A stretch of DNA of 64,000 nucleotides from Pseudobdellovibrionaceae bacterium (GCA_947444305.1 CANEZP010000005.1:167771-231770); one strand, 5' to 3'. Positions 35,447 to 44,837 are shown, counted from the stretch's first letter. Translations and numbers: made by a program. The notes: a model not told the origin generated them from the sequence alone.

Positions 35447-36070
35447 CTAGCGTTTCAATCGAGGGCGCAGGACGAGAAAATAATAAATGATGCCGGTCAA
35501 CGCTCCACCTAGGTGAGCACCGTGACCAATGGGTAGCCCACCGCCGTTGGCCTGCGCAAAAACTCCCCAGACGTCGAGGCCGATGAAGGCCAGAGCGCCG
35601 AACATCGCCGGAAGTGGAATTAAACCAAACAACAAAATTTTCTCTTTAGGGAAGATGAGTGAAAAGAGCAATACCAATCCCGAGATGGAACCGCTCGCAC
35701 CTACCGCGAGCATCTCGGGTTTGTGAACCACAAAAGCCGAGATCAAGCAGTGGCTGAGCGAACTTACGATACCGGCCACGATGTAGAACGAAAAAAACCT
35801 CCACCGCCCGAGCACTTGCTCCATGATCGAGCCGAAACTGTGGAGCACAAACATATTCAACGCGATGTGAATCAAAAAGTTGTGCGAAAAAACGGACGTG
35901 ATCAGGTTGATGTAATGACCGTATTCAAGCAATTCCCAGCTCACGGTGAAGTGCTCGACCATGAACGGCACGTAGGCCTTCTGTGACCACGCGATGAAAA
36001 CCGCCACGTTGATCAGAATAAAAAGTGGGACGAAGACAAGCCGCTTCGGGCGTGGCGTTTCAAAATACAT
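35447..36070 (-). CDS. rhomboid family intramembrane serine protease
   Basis: 207 residues with about six helices. The catalytic Ser126 is in AVGASGSISG and the His186 in GHGAHLGGALTG; the conserved HxxxN of helix 2 appears as HIALNMFVLHSFG. Rhomboids cut single-pass proteins within the membrane. The start ATG at 36070 has no clear ribosome binding site. Confidence 0.9.
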   Translation of the reverse strand: MYFETPRPKRLVFVPLFILINVAVFIAWSQKAYVPFMVEHFTVSWELLEYGHYINLITSVFSHNFLIHIALNMFVLHSFGSIMEQVLGRWRFFSFYIVAGIVSSLSHCLISAFVVHKPEMLAVGASGSISGLVLLFSLIFPKEKILLFGLIPLPAMFGALAFIGLDVWGVFAQANGGGLPIGHGAHLGGALTGIIYYFLVLRPRLKR

Positions 36071-36377
36071 TACGGATAACTACAGGAATAACATTTAGAG
36101 ATAAATATTTTTGTTCAATGTCCGTACCATTGCGGCACAAGACGATGGTCGTGTGTCTCGCAACCCAAAATCCCGACTCGACTTATAGAAACTTGTGATG
36201 GCCACACAAAGGCGATCGCATACACGGCCGAGACGAGCGTCTAAAAATAGCTCGCGCATCCATGACGTAAGCCCAGTGTCTCATCTCAGATGCGGCGTTA
36301 ACCACGCGGTTTAAATATCCTTGAAGCTACCGATACAAACTGAAGTCACCGCTTAGATCAACAGCCCTGGAGGTATT
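36071..36377. other. 307-bp intergenic region, no gene recognised
   Basis: It separates the rhomboid gene (reverse) from the L,D-transpeptidase gene (forward), so it must hold both promoters. I see no tRNA, no repeat and no convincing open frame. GGAGG lies just before the ATG at 36378. Confidence 0.6.
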
Positions 36378-37142
36378 ATGTTTCAGTTACGCAACGGCGT
36401 GAAAGCCCTTACCGCTTTCGCCTTCACCTTTGCATCCCTAACCGTTTCCTCGAATTCTCTGCAGCCCATGACCATGGAAACCCAAGAGGGTTACGATGTT
36501 CAGAGTCCGGCCGAAATCGAAGCCGCCCGCGCGCAGATCGAACGCGAATTCGGAAATCAAATTACTCCTTCATCGCTCGCGCCGATGCAACGCCAACGTA
36601 TCCTCAACGCCTACGCTCACCTAGATCCCAAACACGAAGTGCCCTCCGATCTTCTTGCGGACGCGGTGGTCTACTTCGAAGCGAACAAAGCACGCTTCCC
36701 GAACCAAGCTTATATTTCGATCGTGGATTTTGCTAAACGCTCGAACAAGCAACGCTTCTTCCTCATCGACATGGTCAGCGGCGAAGTTACAAAGCACTGG
36801 ACCACGCACGGTCTTAATTCGGATCGCAACGAGGACGGTTTCGCCGAAAGCTTCGGCAACGTCAACGGCTCGGGCAAAAGCTCACTCGGCTTTATCCGTA
36901 CCGGCGAAGTCTACCACGGGAAGTTTAAACGCTCGGTTCGTCTCGACGGCTTACAAAGCACGAACTCGAACATCCGCATGCGCGCCATCGTTTTCCACGG
37001 GTGGGACGGCGTAAAAGAACAAGCTCGCATCCAGGGCCTGAGCTGGGGCTGCATCACCCTCGATTGGACCGTGAAAGACGGCGTCCTTGATAAAATCAAG
37101 GAAGGCAGCCTCATGTACGCCGGCGTATCGAAAATCAAATAG
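36378..37142 (+). CDS. murein L,D-transpeptidase catalytic-domain family protein (YkuD_2)
   Basis: 254 residues with a hydrophobic N-terminus compatible with export. The nucleophile Cys sits in LSWGCITLDW near residue 223 and the conserved His in IVFHGWDG; FFLIDMVSGEV and DGFAESFGN match the YkuD_2 family. It would act on peptidoglycan stems in the periplasm, cross-linking or attaching partners. A strong GGAGG site precedes the ATG. Confidence 0.85.
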   Translation: MFQLRNGVKALTAFAFTFASLTVSSNSLQPMTMETQEGYDVQSPAEIEAARAQIEREFGNQITPSSLAPMQRQRILNAYAHLDPKHEVPSDLLADAVVYFEANKARFPNQAYISIVDFAKRSNKQRFFLIDMVSGEVTKHWTTHGLNSDRNEDGFAESFGNVNGSGKSSLGFIRTGEVYHGKFKRSVRLDGLQSTNSNIRMRAIVFHGWDGVKEQARIQGLSWGCITLDWTVKDGVLDKIKEGSLMYAGVSKIK

Positions 37143-37187
37143 ATTTCAGGTAGCTTCGGCGCCGAATCATGGGGTACCTTGTGCCCT

Positions 37188-38984
37188 GTGATTTTACTCA
37201 ATACGCATAAATTAGAAAAAGGCTTTTCGGGTCGCACGCTCTTCCGCGACGTTAGCTTCGGCATAGGCGAAGGTGAACGTGTCGGTTTGGTCGGCCCCAA
37301 CGGCGCCGGTAAATCAACCTTGCTCCGGATCCTCGCCGGCTTAAGCGAAGCCGACTCCGGCAACGTCTCACGTAAACGCGGTTTGCGCATCGGCTTCATG
37401 GACCAGACGCCTACCTTCAGCGAAGGCGCCACGGTCATGTCGTCTATCTTAGAAAAACTCGAAGATCCCAACGAAGGCATCGCGAAGGCCATGCAAATTA
37501 TCGCGCATTTAAATCTCGGCGCGATTGAAGACAAGCCCGTCGAGGAATTATCCGGCGGCTGGCGCAAAAGGGTCGCTCTCGCACGCGAGCTTGCCACCGA
37601 ACCCGAATTACTACTGCTCGATGAACCGACCAATCACTTGGACGTTAGCGGCATTCTCTGGCTCGAAGAATATCTGCGCCAAGCCCCGTACGCAGTCATG
37701 ATGATTACCCACGATCGCTTATTCTTACAGCGCGTGGCCAACCGTATCCTTGATCTTGATCCGCGCAATCCGAATCATTTGCTTAGCGTGAACGGCGATT
37801 ATGCCATGTTCGTCGAAGCGAAAGAACACGAGCTTAAGGCGCTTCAGCGCCACGAAAAAGTTCAGCGCAATCAATTGCGCCGCGAAGTCGAATGGCTTAG
37901 CCGTGGTTCGATCGCGCGCCAAACGAAACAAAGTGCCCGGATCGAGGCGGCCGCCGATTTGAAAGAGAGTGTTGAATCACTCAAAGCTCAGAACCGCCCC
38001 CGCGCGCTCGATATTGAATTCGGCCAGGCCGAACATTCGCCACAAAAACTTATGGACGCCGAAGGCTTACAAAAAGGCTACGACGGCCGCACGCTCTTTG
38101 ATAAATTAGATTTACTGATAACGAAAAAAACCCGGCTCGCCCTGCTCGGTGATAACGGCAGCGGCAAATCTACGCTGATCAAAATTTTGCTCGGCCAGGA
38201 AAAGCCCGATGCCGGAACGATAAAACGGGCCGACCCTTTGGTGTACGCCCACTTCGAACAAAATCGGGACACGCTCGATTACTCGAAGAGTGTCTTGAAA
38301 AACCTTTGTCCCGAAGGCGATTACGTTCACGTGCAAGGTCAAGCGATGCACGTGCGCAGTTACCTTGACCGCTTTCTCTTCCCCGGCATCAAAGCCGAAT
38401 TGCCCGTCAGCAAACTCTCGGGCGGCGAACAGGCCCGCTTACGGTTGGCGCAGCTGATGATGCAATCGAGCCAAGTCTTGGTATTAGATGAACCAACCAA
38501 CGATCTCGACACCGAAACGCTCGAAGTGCTCGAGGGCGCGCTGCAAGATTACAACGGCGCGGTTATTCTCGTGACCCACGATCGTTACTTTATGGACGCG
38601 GTGGCCGACAATATCCTCGCCTTCCCGCCCAGCGAGCTGGAAAACCCGAATCTCGAAAAATTCGCCAGCTATTTCCAATGGGAAACTTGGTACCGCGAGC
38701 AAAACGAGAAGGTCCGGCAAAAGATGCGGGCCAAGAACTCCGGCGGCGGCACGAGCGAGAAGAAATTGCGCATGTCATTTAAAGAAAAGTTCGAACTCGA
38801 GAATATCGAAGGCGTCGTGATGAAGCTCGAACACGAGATCGCGCGTTTGACCGAACTGAGCCAAGATCCCACCATTCTATCGAATCATAAAAAGCTGAAC
38901 GAAGTGCTCAAAGACTTAGGTAAACAGCAATCCGAGCTCGAAAAGAAATACGCCCGCTGGCAAGATCTCGAGGCCAGGAAATGA
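37188..38984 (+). CDS. uup: ABC-F ATPase, Uup-like
   Basis: About 598 residues from GTG 37188 (TTG 37179 is an alternative). Two ABC cassettes: Walker A GPNGAGKST and GDNGSGKST, signatures ELSGGWRKRVALA and LSGGEQARLRLA, Walker B LLLLDEPTNHLD and LVLDEPTNDLD. A C-terminal coiled coil (ENIEGVVMKLEHEIARLTE) is the Uup hallmark. Uup-type proteins act on ribosomes or replication intermediates. It overlaps the following GNAT gene by 4 bp. Confidence 0.9.
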   Translation: MILLNTHKLEKGFSGRTLFRDVSFGIGEGERVGLVGPNGAGKSTLLRILAGLSEADSGNVSRKRGLRIGFMDQTPTFSEGATVMSSILEKLEDPNEGIAKAMQIIAHLNLGAIEDKPVEELSGGWRKRVALARELATEPELLLLDEPTNHLDVSGILWLEEYLRQAPYAVMMITHDRLFLQRVANRILDLDPRNPNHLLSVNGDYAMFVEAKEHELKALQRHEKVQRNQLRREVEWLSRGSIARQTKQSARIEAAADLKESVESLKAQNRPRALDIEFGQAEHSPQKLMDAEGLQKGYDGRTLFDKLDLLITKKTRLALLGDNGSGKSTLIKILLGQEKPDAGTIKRADPLVYAHFEQNRDTLDYSKSVLKNLCPEGDYVHVQGQAMHVRSYLDRFLFPGIKAELPVSKLSGGEQARLRLAQLMMQSSQVLVLDEPTNDLDTETLEVLEGALQDYNGAVILVTHDRYFMDAVADNILAFPPSELENPNLEKFASYFQWETWYREQNEKVRQKMRAKNSGGGTSEKKLRMSFKEKFELENIEGVVMKLEHEIARLTELSQDPTILSNHKKLNEVLKDLGKQQSELEKKYARWQDLEARK

Positions 38985-39538
38985 TCGTAAGCCCGGCACG
39001 GGCCGCGGACGCGGCCGAGATCGCCGCGCTCGTAAACTCCGCATACCGCGGTGACACCAGCCGCTTCGGCTGGACCACCGAGGCCGATTACTTAGACGGC
39101 GCACGCATCGACGCGGCCCGGGCTCTCGAAATGATCCAATATGAAATGGGCCAAATCATTTTAGTATTGCGTGAGCGGGACGACGAGCAACTCCCTATTC
39201 TAGGTTGCGTTTATCTCGAGCGAAACATCATCGCCGAGGAGCCGGGTTGTTACCTCGGGTTGCTCACCGTGAATCCGAAAATGCAAGACCGTGGCTTGGG
39301 CCGCGTCCTTCTTGAGCGGGCCGAGGTCTTTGCGCGTGAGTGGGGCGCGAAGCGCATGAACCTCGGTGTGATCCAGTTACGGGGTACGCTCATGGCGTGG
39401 TACGAGCGCCGCGGTTATCGCCGCACCGAAATCATCCAGCCTTTTCCTTACGACCAGCCCGGCGCCGGCACTCCGAAACGTAAAGATTTGCATTTTATCT
39501 TTTTCGAAAAAGATCTCGCGCCTAGCCGGGATCAATAA
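38981..39538 (+). CDS. GNAT family N-acetyltransferase
   Basis: 185 residues. CYLGLLTVNPKMQDRGLGRVLLERAE carries the acetyl-CoA loop (QDRGLG), and MAWYERRGYRRTE is the usual ending strand-turn. The N-terminus SPARAADAAEIAALVNSAYRG is a common entry of this GNAT clade. Substrate unknown. ATG overlaps the uup stop (ATGA), so expressed together. Confidence 0.85.
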   Translation: MIVSPARAADAAEIAALVNSAYRGDTSRFGWTTEADYLDGARIDAARALEMIQYEMGQIILVLRERDDEQLPILGCVYLERNIIAEEPGCYLGLLTVNPKMQDRGLGRVLLERAEVFAREWGAKRMNLGVIQLRGTLMAWYERRGYRRTEIIQPFPYDQPGAGTPKRKDLHFIFFEKDLAPSRDQ

Positions 39539-39662
39539 TCCCGTCCTGTTCAGCTTTACTTAATAAGAACGTGGACAAACGCCCCATCCCTCGCCTATTC
39601 GTTACTTGCTTAGGGGTGCGACTTTTGCAACAGTCCAAGCAAACCACGGAGGAGGAATAATA

Positions 39663-40055
39663 ATGCAGAACTCCATTTTAATTGTTGATGATAGCGAAGA
39701 CACATTGGAAGTGTTTCAGTCGACACTGGAAGAAGAAGGCTTTCTCGTTATGGCCGCGAAGAACGGCGACGAAGCACTCGAGATCTTAAAGAGCCAAGAC
39801 TTCACCATCATGCTCCTTGATATCAATATGCCCGGTAAGACGGGCCTCGAAGTTCTTGAGGAGATGAAGTCACGCGGCCTCGGCCAAAACACGCCGGTGA
39901 TGCTCGTCTCGGCGGTCGATAATTTAGGCTCGATGAAAGTCCCGTCCAACGTGATCGATACTTTGAAAAAACCATTCTTCTATCCTGAACTCATTCACAA
40001 GCTGAAGAGCGTTCACAAGTTCAGCTCGAAGCGCGCCCCCGAAGCGACGCTCTAA
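39663..40055 (+). CDS. single-domain response regulator
   Basis: 130 residues: ILIVDDSEDTLE (acidic pair), MLLDINMPGKTG (acceptor Asp), MLVSAVDN in place of the usual Thr position, and LKKPFFYP (conserved Lys). No output domain. GGAGGAGGAA upstream of the ATG is the strongest ribosome binding site in the area. A second, unlinked CheY-like protein in the window. Confidence 0.88.
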   Translation: MQNSILIVDDSEDTLEVFQSTLEEEGFLVMAAKNGDEALEILKSQDFTIMLLDINMPGKTGLEVLEEMKSRGLGQNTPVMLVSAVDNLGSMKVPSNVIDTLKKPFFYPELIHKLKSVHKFSSKRAPEATL

Positions 40056-40058
40056 TCC

Positions 40059-40463
40059 TCATGCTTTTGGTTCGGGCGGTGGTACGACTTTACCGTCCCG
40101 AAAATACCAAGTCCCCGCTTGTTTACGAAACTTTGAAATCTCGTGGTGGACCTCGTCGGTACCGTTCATTTTAAAAAACGCTTTGAATTCGACCGTGCCC
40201 TTATTGCCTTCATCGGTGGCGCGAAGAACGTCGAGTTTCGTGAATTCAGAATTGTTCATCCACTCTTCGGTCGAAGCGCGGTCTAAATCGGCGCGGGCTT
40301 GAGGATCGGTCGTCACGATGACGTAGTCTAAATTTTTTGTGGCGAAGGCCGAGAAGCGCGAGCGCATCAAAGCTTCGGGCGAGCCGGCGGCGCTCTTACC
40401 CTCGAGTAACGGTTGGCAACATTCGGCGAAAGATTTTGTGGAGCAGCAGTAACATTGTGTCAT
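40059..40463 (-). CDS. YchJ-like protein, UPF0225/SEC-C type
   Basis: 134 residues. The N-terminus QCYCCSTKSFAECCQPLLEG is a SEC-C-like zinc finger; the rest (MRSRFSAFATKNLDYVIVTTD) is the NTF2-like domain of the YchJ family. Function unknown. Ends in a Pro-rich tail. Confidence 0.88.
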   Translation of the reverse strand: MTQCYCCSTKSFAECCQPLLEGKSAAGSPEALMRSRFSAFATKNLDYVIVTTDPQARADLDRASTEEWMNNSEFTKLDVLRATDEGNKGTVEFKAFFKMNGTDEVHHEISKFRKQAGTWYFRDGKVVPPPEPKA

Positions 40464-40551
40464 GCGATTTTATAACCGGCTTTATCCCCCGGCGCACTTT
40501 TTTTTTGCTAAAAGTCTTTTCGTTTCTAGCCTCGCGTGGGAACTTATCCTC

Positions 40552-41088
40552 ATGAAATTAGAAGAAATATCGTTAGCGCACATGATTCCGTTCATTTCAA
40601 TGATCGGTGACTACAAGGAGAACGATCCGGAAGCGCTGCCTTCCCTATTTCCTAATCAACGCCACTGGGACGCGGCCGAGTTTCGCAAGTTCGTTTTCCA
40701 AGCCGAAAAAGACAGGCTCGATTGGAAACCCGGCCCGAATCGCGTCTCCTACACGCGCTACGTTCTACTCGATGACGACGGGAGCATCGCGGGCCACGCG
40801 CTTCTACGTTTTCCACTCGACGACCGCACTTCGGTCGACGGGGGCAACGTGCGCTTCGCAACCCCGCCCTCTAAGCGCGGCGGCATGAACGAGGCCCACA
40901 CGTTGAACAAAATGCTTTTCGAAGCCGTGCGTGCAGGGCTGGCGCGGATATTGGTCACGTGCTACGACGAAGGCGACGACGTCCGCAAACAAGCGATTGA
41001 AATGAATCGCGGCGAACTGGAAAACACCGTGCCCTCGCTCAAAGAACCGGGCCGAACGGTGCGCCGCTACTGGATTCGTTTCAGGTAA
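40552..41088 (+). CDS. GNAT-like acetyltransferase
   Basis: 178 residues from ATG 40552; a longer frame to 40462 starts with unlikely sequence (Phe-rich). RFATPPSKRGGMNEAHTLN corresponds to the acetyl-CoA loop region and ARILVTCYDEGDDVRKQAI to the core strand of a GNAT clade found in firmicutes and proteobacteria. Substrate unknown. Ends 17 bp before the trehalase gene. Confidence 0.72.
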   Translation: MKLEEISLAHMIPFISMIGDYKENDPEALPSLFPNQRHWDAAEFRKFVFQAEKDRLDWKPGPNRVSYTRYVLLDDDGSIAGHALLRFPLDDRTSVDGGNVRFATPPSKRGGMNEAHTLNKMLFEAVRAGLARILVTCYDEGDDVRKQAIEMNRGELENTVPSLKEPGRTVRRYWIRFR

Positions 41089-41105
41089 ATTAATTTAGGT
41101 GACCT

Positions 41106-42947
41106 ATGTTTAGATTATTGATTTTGTTCTTACTCATCACCGTCGGCTGCGCGCAAAAAACCATTCGCCCCGCGCGCGGCGAGATGACCCGCCTGCTTAA
41201 AGAGGCCGACTCAGACCACGACGATAAGATTACCGTCCTCGACCGGCCGCCGTCGTTCGTCTTGAAATGTGATTGCGGCAAGAAACTTGAAGTCAATGGC
41301 CCGTATGCTCTAAGCAATCTGCTGCAAGAATTGAAACTCGCTTCGATCGAAAATCGGAAAGAGATTGAGATCGCACGCGTCTTCGAGAATCCGGTCACTC
41401 GAATCTCTCGTTCGATTCGAGAACGCTATTGGAATAATCTGGTCCGCCAGGTGACGCCCGCTTCCCTCAAGCAAGTTCTGCAAGATTCCAAACTACCGAA
41501 CCAAAAAGAATTTTATCTCTACATTCCCGAGAAGGACGTCTTCGCGCTGCAGTCTTTTAAGGCCGCGGCGGCAGATCCCGCACTTCGCATGAAAGTCGTC
41601 CCGTTGCCCGATAAACTCGACCTTAATTTCATGCGTTCGATCGCCGACCGGCACGGCTTACTCTACCTTCCGCAGCCCTACGTGGTTCCCGGCGGCCGGT
41701 TCAACGAAATGTACGGTTGGGACAGTTACTTCGAATCTCTCGGCCTTATCCACGACGGACGAGTCGAACTCGCACGCGCCATGGCCGACAACTTCATTTA
41801 CGAAATCGAGAATTACGGCAAAATCCTGAATGGGAATCGCACGTATTATCTCAACCGGTCGCAACCGCCGTTTCTCACTTCGCTGATCCTCGCCGTTGAC
41901 GAAGCGCAACCCAACAAAGCCTGGCGGGAAAAAGCCACGCGCGCCGCTATCCAAGAATACAATGAAGTGTGGATGAAAGGCGACCGGCTAACCAAAATCG
42001 GGCTGAACCGTTACTACGGCAGCGATTTTGGAGTACCGCCGGAAGTCGAGCCCGGCCATTTCGATGACATTTTGAAACCGATCGCCGCCCGCCACAAAAT
42101 GACGATCGCGAAATTAGTCGACCAGTACAACGAAGGAAAACTCGAAGACGACCAGCTCAAGGAGATCTTAGCGCACGACCGCGCCGTTCGTGAATCAGGC
42201 CACGATACGACTTACCGCTGGAAAGTAAGAAACGAAGACCGCGCCGCCGACTTTCTCACCGTCGATCTCAACGCACTTTTGTATAAGTACGAGGTTGATC
42301 TCGCGGTCTTGACCGGCGACTCTTCATGGAAGACCCGAGCCGAGACCCGCAAAGCTCTCATGATGAAATACATGTGGGACGATTCGCAAAAAATCTTTAC
42401 GGATTATAATTGGCGCGAAAATTTTCGCTCACCGTTCGTAAGCGCAACCGCCTTCTATCCATTATGGGCCGGGGTGCTAGATCAAGAACAAGCTAAGAAA
42501 TCAATTCACGCGCTAGTGAGCCGGCTCGAAGCTCCGGGTGGCTTACTTTCGAACGACGAAGCTTCGCAAAAGTCGGTCAACGCCGGCAAGAAACAACGCC
42601 AGTGGGACTACCCGAGCGGTTGGGCTCCGCACCAGATGATCGCTTGGCGAGCACTTAGAAGTTATGGCGAGACCGAAACGCTAAATCGTTTGATTTACAA
42701 GTGGCTCTACATGATCACGAAGAACGCCCACGACTACAACGGTACGGTTCCTGAAAAATACGACGTCGTAAAGCGATCGCACGCCGTCTTCGCCGAGTAC
42801 GGCAACGTCGGCACCGACTTCGCTTACATCACGCAAGAAGGTTTCGGCTGGATGAACGCAGCTTACCAGGTCGGATTGAGTGAACTGCCCAACGAACTTA
42901 GGATATCGCTCGAACAGCTTGTCCCGCCCGAGCAACTTAAGAAATAA
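41106..42947 (+). CDS. GH37 trehalase, lipoprotein with N-terminal calcium-loop-like motif
   Basis: 613 residues. The first 15 residues end in the lipobox ITVGC (Cys15), so it is probably a lipoprotein in the periplasm or outer membrane. Residues 35-46 read DSDHDDKITVLD, an EF-hand-type loop (acidic residues at positions 1, 3, 5, 12). The trehalase signatures PGGRFNEMYGWDSYF near 197 and QWDYPSGWAPHQ near 500 define GH37. It cleaves trehalose to two glucoses. The calcium loop recalls fungal neutral trehalases more than E. coli TreA. Not in an operon with otsBA. Confidence 0.9.
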   Translation: MFRLLILFLLITVGCAQKTIRPARGEMTRLLKEADSDHDDKITVLDRPPSFVLKCDCGKKLEVNGPYALSNLLQELKLASIENRKEIEIARVFENPVTRISRSIRERYWNNLVRQVTPASLKQVLQDSKLPNQKEFYLYIPEKDVFALQSFKAAAADPALRMKVVPLPDKLDLNFMRSIADRHGLLYLPQPYVVPGGRFNEMYGWDSYFESLGLIHDGRVELARAMADNFIYEIENYGKILNGNRTYYLNRSQPPFLTSLILAVDEAQPNKAWREKATRAAIQEYNEVWMKGDRLTKIGLNRYYGSDFGVPPEVEPGHFDDILKPIAARHKMTIAKLVDQYNEGKLEDDQLKEILAHDRAVRESGHDTTYRWKVRNEDRAADFLTVDLNALLYKYEVDLAVLTGDSSWKTRAETRKALMMKYMWDDSQKIFTDYNWRENFRSPFVSATAFYPLWAGVLDQEQAKKSIHALVSRLEAPGGLLSNDEASQKSVNAGKKQRQWDYPSGWAPHQMIAWRALRSYGETETLNRLIYKWLYMITKNAHDYNGTVPEKYDVVKRSHAVFAEYGNVGTDFAYITQEGFGWMNAAYQVGLSELPNELRISLEQLVPPEQLKK

Positions 42948-43532
42948 TTAATTCGCGCGCGCCCAAGGATCCGCCGCGACCGAGCGCGGAAGAATGATCG
43001 CCGGCGTTCCCGCGTTCAAAGAATTTACGGGATACAATTGCGTAGGCATCACGGCCGGTGCGGGCGCGGGTGCCGGCGCGATAAAAGCCGTATTCATCGT
43101 TGATAACAATTGCGGCTGTTGGCAAAGCTGCATGACCTGCCCGGATAAATTTTGTGCGTAAGCCGGCGGAAGCTGAGTCGTCGGATAAGCAACCGGCATC
43201 CCCGGCGCGGCTTGCACAAAAGGCACTTGCTGACCGTTGTTGCCGTACATAACGACCTTCTGCATGCCGGTGGCGTCGGTATAGCAACGGACTTCCTTCG
43301 GCTTCTCCTGTTGCATACCAAACAGCAAACCAACCCCGCCCATCATCGCGAGCATGGTACCCATCTGACAGCCTTGGGTGCCGGAGCTTTTGCCGCACGA
43401 AGTGATCATCGCCCCGAGCCCGCCGCCCATCATTACGGCCGAAAGCATTTTCAAAGTATCCTTTGAATCGGCGTGCGCCGCCGGATTAACGCTCGCGAGA
43501 GATGCCGCCAAGATGAGACTTTTGATTCGCAT
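42948..43532 (-). CDS. hypothetical exported Gly/Met/Pro-rich protein
   Basis: 194 residues with signal peptide cleavage near ASVNPAAHA. A Gly/Met-rich membrane-like segment (SAVMMGGGLGAMI; MLAMMGGVGLLFGM) is followed by a Pro/Ala-rich tail (IAPAPAPAPAV) and a few Cys. No family recognised. Its stop abuts the trehalase stop convergently. GGAGG precedes the ATG at 43532. Confidence 0.65.
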   Translation of the reverse strand: MRIKSLILAASLASVNPAAHADSKDTLKMLSAVMMGGGLGAMITSCGKSSGTQGCQMGTMLAMMGGVGLLFGMQQEKPKEVRCYTDATGMQKVVMYGNNGQQVPFVQAAPGMPVAYPTTQLPPAYAQNLSGQVMQLCQQPQLLSTMNTAFIAPAPAPAPAVMPTQLYPVNSLNAGTPAIILPRSVAADPWARAN

Positions 43533-43700
43533 GTGATACCTCCGTAGGTCCGGGATCATGTATTGCAAAATCGTCGCGCACTCCTTGCGCTTTGATTGGC
43601 AACTGAACGTCTAAGGTTCAGCCGCCGTCTAGAGGTTTGCCGTCTCAAATTGAGACAACCGGCCTTGCGGCAAGAACCGGCGGCTGCGTACAATTTTAAA

Positions 43701-44546
43701 ATGCGCAACATGACTCTGCTTCAACGGTTGATCGCCGCCCTCCTTCTCTCGGCTCTTACAACCTCGTGTACGACAACTTCACGGAACAGAAGCAGCGAAA
43801 AAACACCCGAGATCGTCGAGATCATCATCACCCCGCCCGCCGAGGAACCGGCTAAGCAGGCGCCCGTACCGAGAGTCACCACGGTTCACGATTACGAATT
43901 CATCGATCACAAATATTTCGTCGTTTATTACGACCGCAAATACCGGCTCGCCCGCTGGGTGAAGTACGAGCTCACGAAGGAACAGGCGGGCGCCCACTCG
44001 GCCAAACGACGCAATAAATTCCGCGCCGACCCGCTCCTGCAGAACCGCGGGGATATTGCCGTCTTACCGAAGGAATACCGTAAGACCGGTTACGACCAAG
44101 GCCACCTCGCCCCGTCGGCCGACTTTGCCTACAGCCAGGAAGCGAACGACGAAACCTTCGTGATGTCGAACATGGTCCCGCAAAAACCAAAACTCAACCG
44201 CGTCGCTTGGCGCATGCTCGAAGAAAAAGTAAGACGCTGGGCGTGCGGCGAAGAGAAAATAACGGTGATCACCGGCCCGCTACTCGATAAAAAAATGGAC
44301 ACGCTCCCGACCGGCCTACCCATCCCCACCGAATTCTTCAAGATCATCCACGACGAAACCCCACCAAAAAAATCAATCGCCTTCATCTACAACCAATCCG
44401 ACTCCAAAAACGTCCTGAAGAACCGCATCGTCACCCTCTCAACAATCGAACTCCGCACGGGCGAAACCTTCACCCCACCCGACGCCACCGCGGAAGCCAC
44501 CCGCACCCCATCCCAATCCACCCCCTGGAAAGAATGCACCCCATAA
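43701..44546 (+). CDS. DNA/RNA non-specific endonuclease, lipoprotein
   Basis: 281 residues. A lipobox (SALTTSC) follows the N-terminal hydrophobic stretch. The catalytic region YDQGHLAPSADF is the DRGH motif with Gln for Arg, and MSNMVPQKPKLNRVAW carries the metal-binding Asn of NUC1/NucA. It would degrade extracellular DNA or RNA at the cell surface. ATG 43701 is chosen from the signal. The 3' third is unusually poor in G, in continuity with the leader after it. Confidence 0.85.
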   Translation: MRNMTLLQRLIAALLLSALTTSCTTTSRNRSSEKTPEIVEIIITPPAEEPAKQAPVPRVTTVHDYEFIDHKYFVVYYDRKYRLARWVKYELTKEQAGAHSAKRRNKFRADPLLQNRGDIAVLPKEYRKTGYDQGHLAPSADFAYSQEANDETFVMSNMVPQKPKLNRVAWRMLEEKVRRWACGEEKITVITGPLLDKKMDTLPTGLPIPTEFFKIIHDETPPKKSIAFIYNQSDSKNVLKNRIVTLSTIELRTGETFTPPDATAEATRTPSQSTPWKECTP

Positions 44547-44567
44547 ATTGTGTCTTCATTCTCATTC

Positions 44568-44623
44568 CTCCATTCTCCATTCTCCATTCTCCATTCTCCA
44601 TTCTCCATTCTCCATTCTCCATT
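44568..44623 (+). repeat. 7-bp tandem repeat CTCCATT, 8 perfect copies
   Basis: Eight head-to-tail copies of CTCCATT with no mismatch, preceded by one degenerate unit (CTCATTC). Length suggests slippage-prone, potentially variable DNA. A reverse-strand frame through it reads repeated MENGEWR and is an artefact. Confidence 0.9.
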
Positions 44624-44730
44624 GACGATCTTCATCTCCCCTCCTCCTGTCTCTTCTTTTTTCCGCTAATTTCTCATCTCTTCTCAATATTCTTCCTCCC
44701 CCTAAAACAAATCCTCCCAACTACGTAACT

Positions 44731-44784
44731 CTTGCGGCCGCGGACGGCCGCAAGAAGGCCTTCTCAAGGACGGACAAACCCCGC
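44731..44784 (+). repeat. hairpin plus conserved core, copy 2 (RAYT-associated element)
   Basis: Arms CTTGCGGCCG (44731-44740) and CGGCCGCAAG (44745-44754) around the loop CGGA form a perfect 10-bp stem. The core CAAGGACGGACAA then ACCCCGC follows ten bases later. The core matches copy 1 at all but one of 20 bases, while the stem arms differ. Confidence 0.7.
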
Positions 44785-44837
44785 ACCAAAAAAATCAGCC
44801 CCACCCAACCGGAATCACCACATACAACCCAACCAAA

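Noticed and set aside
44387-44635. Reverse-strand open frame reading repeated MENGEWR
   Set aside because: It is generated by the 7-bp tandem repeat and the G-poor region; it overlaps the nuclease gene and has no start signal.
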